NCBI RefSeq assembly: GCF_003287935.1
Contig: NZ_CP030287.1
Span: 744,001-808,000, forward strand
Origin: Streptomyces sp. ICC1
Lineage (GTDB): Bacteria > Actinomycetota > Actinomycetes > Streptomycetales > Streptomycetaceae
Direction: 5' to 3'
Length of the DNA stretch: 64,000 nt
A model generated the notes under the pieces. The model did not search any database and was not told the origin of the DNA. It was given only the letters and a program-made list of their open reading frames with translations. Of the stretch, positions 60,621-64,000 are shown piece by piece. The number at the start of each line of letters is the position of its first letter. Positions within the stretch are counted from its first letter, which is position 1. The translations under genes and the position numbers were made by a program.

Positions 60621-61148
60621 GACCGGGGTCAGTTCCGGGTCCTCGCGGAGCTTGACGAGCGCCCGCGAGACGGCGCTCTTGACCGTTCCGACGGAAACTC
60701 CGAGCAGCTCGGCGGTCTGGACCTCGCTCATGTCCTCGTAGTAGCGCAGCACGACCATCGCCCGCTGCCGGTCGGGCAGCCGGGTCACCGCGCGCCACAT
60801 CGCGTCGCGCAGCGCCTGTGCCTCGGCGGGATCGGCGGCGGGCGGCTCGTCGGACTCGGGGAGCTCGTCGCAGACGAACTCGTCGACCTTGCGCTTGCGC
60901 CACTGGCTGGTGCGGGTGTTGACCAGGGCCCGGCGTACGTAGCCGTCGAGGGCGCGGTGGTCCTCGATGCGGTCCCACGCGACGTAGGTCTTGGCCAGCG
61001 CGGTCTGGAGGAGGTCCTCGGCGTCGCAGGGGTTGGCCGTGAGTGAGCGCGCGGTGCGCATCAGGACCGTGCCGCGGGTCCGTACGTACGCCGAGAACGA
61101 CGGGTACGGCGTCGGATTCGAGGCGAGCGTGCACACAGGCGTGGTCAT
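60615..61148 (-). CDS. ECF RNA polymerase sigma factor (SigE-family type)
   Basis: 177 residues. Region 2 has LTANPCDAEDLLQTALAKTY, then VAWDRIEDHRALDGYVRRAL and VNTRTSQWRKRKVDEF. Region 4 has LPDRQRAMVVLRYYEDMSEV and ELLGVSVGTVKSAVSRALVK. This form is the SigE-family type commonly annotated in actinobacteria. No anti-sigma gene is adjacent. The 3' end is embedded in a parS-containing tandem duplication. Confidence 0.92.
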   Translation of the reverse strand: MTTPVCTLASNPTPYPSFSAYVRTRGTVLMRTARSLTANPCDAEDLLQTALAKTYVAWDRIEDHRALDGYVRRALVNTRTSQWRKRKVDEFVCDELPESDEPPAADPAEAQALRDAMWRAVTRLPDRQRAMVVLRYYEDMSEVQTAELLGVSVGTVKSAVSRALVKLREDPELTPVR

Positions 61149-61224
61149 GGCTCCACGCTAGGAGCGGAGCGGCTCCGTGGGATCGGCCGCAAGTGCCGAA
61201 GAGGGGTCCGCCTCAGGTTGTAGG

Positions 61225-61267
61225 GGTGGGGCCAGCCCCACCTCCTGAAGGTGGAGGAGGCGGGGCT
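61225..61267 (-). terminator. Probable terminator of the thiolase operon
   Basis: Overlapping stems GGTGGGGC/GCCCCACC and CCACCT/AGGTGG lie downstream of the minus-strand thiolase-like gene. Mutually exclusive folds are possible. Confidence 0.45.
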
Positions 61268-61319
61268 TCCGGCAGGATCCGAACGGTCGCACGGAGCTTC
61301 GCGTGCCGTGCGGGGCGGG

Positions 61320-62486
61320 TCAGCCGTCGGCGGCGAGGATCAAGCCGGAGGTCGGGACCCCGGTGCCGGCGGTGACCAGGGCGTGCGCGGCCCCGGAGAC
61401 CTGGTTGACGGAGGTGCCGCGCAGCTGGCGTACCGCCTCGGCGATGCCGTTCATGCCGTGCAGGTACGCCTCCCCGAGCTGGCCGCCGTGGGTGTTGAGC
61501 GGCAGCGCGTCCGCGGCCACGAAGTCGGCGGCCTCGCCCGGGGCGCAGAAGCCGAACTCCTCCAGTTGCATCAGCACGAACGGCGTGAAGTGGTCGTAGA
61601 GGATGCCGACGTCGATGTCGGAGGGCCGCAGTCCGCTGGTCCGCCACAGCTGGCGGGCGACCACGTCCATCTCGGGGAGCCCGGTGAGGCCGTCGCGGTA
61701 GAAGGAGGTCATGCCCTCCTGGCGGCGCCCCGCGCCCTGCGCGGCGGCGGTGATCACGGCCGGCTTCTGCCGCAGGTCCCGGGCCCGCTCGGCGGTGGTG
61801 ACGACGATGGCCTGGCCGCCGTCCGTCTCCTGGCAGCAGTCCAGCAGCCGCAGCGGCTCCACGATCCAGCGCGAGGCCGCGTGGTCGGCGAGGGTGATGG
61901 GCTTGCCGTGGAAGTAGGCGGCCGGATTGTTCGCGGCGTGCCGCCGGTCGGTGACCGCCACGTGGCCGAAGGCCTCGGGGGTCAGGTTGTAGGTGTGCAG
62001 GTAGCGCTGGGCGGTCATGGCCACCCAGGAGGCCGGGGTGAGCAGCCCCCAGGGCAGCGACCAGCCGAGCGCGGCGCCCTCCGCCGAGGGCTCGCGCTGC
62101 TGGACGCCGGAGCCGAAGCGGCGGCCGGAGCGTTCGTTGAAGGCGCGGTAGCAGACGACGACCTCCGCGACCCCGGTGGCCACGGCGAGGGCGGCCTGCT
62201 GGACGGTGGCGCAGGCGGCGCCGCCGCCGTAGTGGATGCGGGAGAAGAAGGAGAGCTCCCCGATGCCGGCCGCCTGGGCGACGGTGATCTCGGGGCTGGT
62301 GTCCATCGTGAAGGTGACCATGCCGTCGACGTCGGCCGGGGTGAGCCCGGCGTCGTCGAGGGCGGTGTGCACGGCTTCGACGGCCAGCTTGAGCTCGCTG
62401 CGGCCGGAGTCCTTGGAGAACTCGGTGGCGCCGATGCCGGCGATGGCGGCCCGGCCGCCGAGCCCGTCGCGGTTGCGGACGCTCAT
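61320..62486 (-). CDS. Thiolase-like lipid-transfer protein / acetyl-CoA acetyltransferase
   Basis: 388 residues of the thiolase superfamily, SCP2-thiolase/Ltp type: AAIAGIGATEFSKDSGRSEL, DVDGMVTFTMDTSPE, IHYGGGAACATVQQAALAVA, then LNTHGGQLGEAYLHGMNGIA and HALVTAGTGVPTSGLIL. The usual nucleophilic Cys region reads GGGAACATVQ, so a Cys is present near it. In steroid degraders such proteins act as aldolases with a MaoC-type partner. The start overlaps the MaoC stop by four bases. Confidence 0.85.
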   Translation of the reverse strand: MSVRNRDGLGGRAAIAGIGATEFSKDSGRSELKLAVEAVHTALDDAGLTPADVDGMVTFTMDTSPEITVAQAAGIGELSFFSRIHYGGGAACATVQQAALAVATGVAEVVVCYRAFNERSGRRFGSGVQQREPSAEGAALGWSLPWGLLTPASWVAMTAQRYLHTYNLTPEAFGHVAVTDRRHAANNPAAYFHGKPITLADHAASRWIVEPLRLLDCCQETDGGQAIVVTTAERARDLRQKPAVITAAAQGAGRRQEGMTSFYRDGLTGLPEMDVVARQLWRTSGLRPSDIDVGILYDHFTPFVLMQLEEFGFCAPGEAADFVAADALPLNTHGGQLGEAYLHGMNGIAEAVRQLRGTSVNQVSGAAHALVTAGTGVPTSGLILAADG

Positions 62487-62887
62487 GCCGTGGCCTCCGG
62501 GGCGCCCAAGGTGACGGTGACCGTGACCGTGCCGGTGACGTGGTGGCCGATGCCGTTGGCGCCGACGACGCGGATCTCGGCGGTGTCGCCGTCCAGCGCG
62601 GTGACGGTCCCGGTGAGCGTCATGGTGTCGCCGGGGTAGTTCGGGGCGCCGAGGCGGATGGCCACCTTGCGCAACACGGCGGCCGGGCCCAGGTGGTCGG
62701 TGATGTACCGGCCGACCAGGCCGTTGGTCGTGAGGATGTTCATGAAGACGTCCGGGGAGCCCTTCTCCCGCGCGAGCACCGCGTCGTGGTGCACGTCCTG
62801 GTAGTCGCGGGAGGCGATCGCGCCCGCGACGATCAGGGTGCGGGTGACCGGTATCTCCAGCGGCGGCAGTGTGTCGCCGATGTTCAT
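62483..62887 (-). CDS. MaoC-family (hot-dog) dehydratase
   Basis: 134 residues. Hot-dog fold with hydratase-like DYQDVHHD (Asp, His), NILTTNGLVGRYITDHLGP and PNYPGDTMTLTGTVTALDGD. It probably hydrates an enoyl-CoA or assists the thiolase-like protein. It is coupled by ATGA overlaps on both sides to the acyl-CoA dehydrogenase and the thiolase gene. Confidence 0.87.
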   Translation of the reverse strand: MNIGDTLPPLEIPVTRTLIVAGAIASRDYQDVHHDAVLAREKGSPDVFMNILTTNGLVGRYITDHLGPAAVLRKVAIRLGAPNYPGDTMTLTGTVTALDGDTAEIRVVGANGIGHHVTGTVTVTVTLGAPEATA

Positions 62888-64000
62888 GCCTGCTCCTCTC
62901 CTTCTGGTGCGCCTGCTGCCGCGGGGGTGCTCGCTGGGTGTGGGCCCGGTGCTGGTGCGCCCGGTGCCGGTGCGCACGCCGCGAGGGATGCGCCCAGTTC
63001 GGCCAGGAGCTCGCTGCCGCAGCCCAGGTAGGCATCGAGCTGGCGCCCCCACAGGAAGTGCCGGTGGACGGGGTGGTCGAGGTCGGCGCCCATCCCGCCG
63101 TGCAGGTGCTGGCCCGCGTGGACGACCCGCTTGCCCGCCTCCGAGGCCCACCAGGCCGCCGTCAGCGCGTGATCACCCACCGGGAGCCCCTCGTCGACGC
63201 GCCAGGCCGCCTCGTACGCGGTGACCCGGATCGCCTCGGTGTCCATGTACGCGTCGGCGGCGCGCAGCATGACCCCCTGGTTCGTGGAGAGCGGCCGGCC
63301 GAACTGCTCGCGGGTGCAGGTGTACTCCACCGCGCGGGCCAGTGAGCCCGCGCAGACGCCCGCCTGGAGGCCGGCGAAGGCCGTGCGGGCCACGGCCAGC
63401 ACGTCCGCGTAGGCCTCCGGGCCCGGGCCGGCGCCGACCCGTTCCGCCTCGGCACCGGTCAGGGTCAGGCTCCCGGCGGACCAGTGCGCGGTGGTCTCCA
63501 CCGGCGAGGTGCGCACCCCCGGCGCGTCCGTGCGTACGAGCCACAGGGCCCCGGCGGTGTCCGGGACCAGGACGTGCGTGGCCTCGCGCAGCCAGGGCAC
63601 GGCGGGGGCGCTTCCGCTGAGGCGGCCGTCGGCCGACGCCGTGATCCGGCCGCGGTCCGGGAAGGCCCCGGTCGCGATCGCCTCGCCGGAGCCGAGTGCG
63701 GGCAGCAGCCGGGAGCGCTGCTCGGCGCTGCCGTGCCGGGCCAGCGCGAGGATCCCGTACACGCACGTGACGGCGTACGGGACCTGCGCGGTGGTGCGGC
63801 CCTGCTCCTCCAGGAGGAGCACCAGTCCGAGCAGGCCGACGTCCTCGACGGCGGCGGTCAGTCCGGCGGTGGTGAGGGCCTTCCACAGCTCGGCGTCACT
63901 GCCGGTGCCGGCGGCGGCCAGGCGGTCGTGGGTGGCGAGGTCGCCGAAGATCTGGGCGGCGAGCCCGGCCGCGGCGGCCTGCTCCTCGGTGGGGTGGAAG
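62884..64000 (-). CDS. Acyl-CoA dehydrogenase family protein (partial, runs off the right edge)
   Basis: At least 370 residues, continuing beyond position 64000 at the N-terminal side, where the frame reads FHPTEEQAAAAGLAAQIFG. Visible parts are LLEEQGRTTAQVPY, LARHGSAEQRSRLLPALGSG, TREQFGRPLSTNQGVMLRAA and HGGMGADLDHPVHRHFLWGR (C-terminal helical domain). It is FAD-dependent. First in the coupled block with MaoC and thiolase-like genes, as in ring- or side-chain-degrading clusters. The C-terminus has a Pro/Ala tail. Confidence 0.88.
   Translation of the reverse strand, partial: FHPTEEQAAAAGLAAQIFGDLATHDRLAAAGTGSDAELWKALTTAGLTAAVEDVGLLGLVLLLEEQGRTTAQVPYAVTCVYGILALARHGSAEQRSRLLPALGSGEAIATGAFPDRGRITASADGRLSGSAPAVPWLREATHVLVPDTAGALWLVRTDAPGVRTSPVETTAHWSAGSLTLTGAEAERVGAGPGPEAYADVLAVARTAFAGLQAGVCAGSLARAVEYTCTREQFGRPLSTNQGVMLRAADAYMDTEAIRVTAYEAAWRVDEGLPVGDHALTAAWWASEAGKRVVHAGQHLHGGMGADLDHPVHRHFLWGRQLDAYLGCGSELLAELGASLAACAPAPGAPAPGPHPASTPAAAGAPEGEEQA

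Overview
The window is high-GC actinobacterial chromosome, almost certainly Streptomyces. The signs are strong third-position G/C bias, many GTG starts and overlapping ATGA/TAGTG junctions, adjacent sigma factors of the SigF/SigN type, a Streptomyces subtilisin-inhibitor (SSI) relative, ParB-type parS sites (TGTTTCACGTGAAACA), and an actinomycete integrative and conjugative element (AICE). Three parS copies suggest the region lies not far from the chromosomal origin. This is inferred from the known clustering of parS around oriC in Streptomyces.

Layout. 0-5.5 kb: a secreted protein, two divergent membrane Ser/Thr kinases, a PPOX-fold protein and a LuxR-type response regulator. 6-9.7 kb: a branched-chain 2-oxoacid (or pyruvate) dehydrogenase operon, E1alpha-E1beta-E2. 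9.8-21 kb: single housekeeping and conserved hypothetical genes (GNAT, PPOX, VOC, HhH-GPD, cupin, OpcA, HerA-like ATPase, LytR_C). At 12-14.2 kb are what look like 5'-truncated remnants of a DUF1266 gene, an HTH gene and a molybdopterin-domain gene. 21-28 kb: upp, a universal stress protein, tadA with its partner gene, tRNA-Ser(CGA), and sigF and sigN. 28-32 kb: a lipoprotein and a MarR-MFS efflux operon facing a TetR gene that looks frameshifted. 32.3-38.4 kb: a four-gene operon joining a two-component system to two membrane glycosyltransferases. 38.4-41.9 kb: small metabolic and hypothetical genes.

41,991-53,509 is an 11.5-kb AICE integrated in the 3' half of tRNA-Arg(ACG), bounded by a 46-bp perfect direct repeat. 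It carries a zinc-ribbon membrane protein and a NERD-domain protein as apparent cargo. Its regulators are a GntR-Nudix fusion and an XRE-TPR protein, with two sets of perfect palindromes in the control region. The transfer and maintenance genes follow: an SCO3933-like protein, an FtsK-type Tra ATPase, a Spd-like set of small proteins, a rolling-circle Rep with an HFH motif, Xis and Int. A 150-bp imperfect palindrome and a second strong hairpin lie in its non-coding part.

53.5-64 kb: tRNA-Arg, tRNA-Ser(GCT), an SSI-type inhibitor, a 1177-residue PAS protein with a degenerate kinase core and receiver-like tail, an ABM-domain membrane protein, an acyl-CoA ligase, a tandem parS pair beside an ECF sigma gene, and a translationally coupled acyl-CoA dehydrogenase/MaoC/thiolase-like operon that runs off the right edge.

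A recurring oddity is that short degenerate tandem repeats sit at the 3' ends of several genes and often repeat the stop codon. All assignments come from reading the sequence; no database search was possible.
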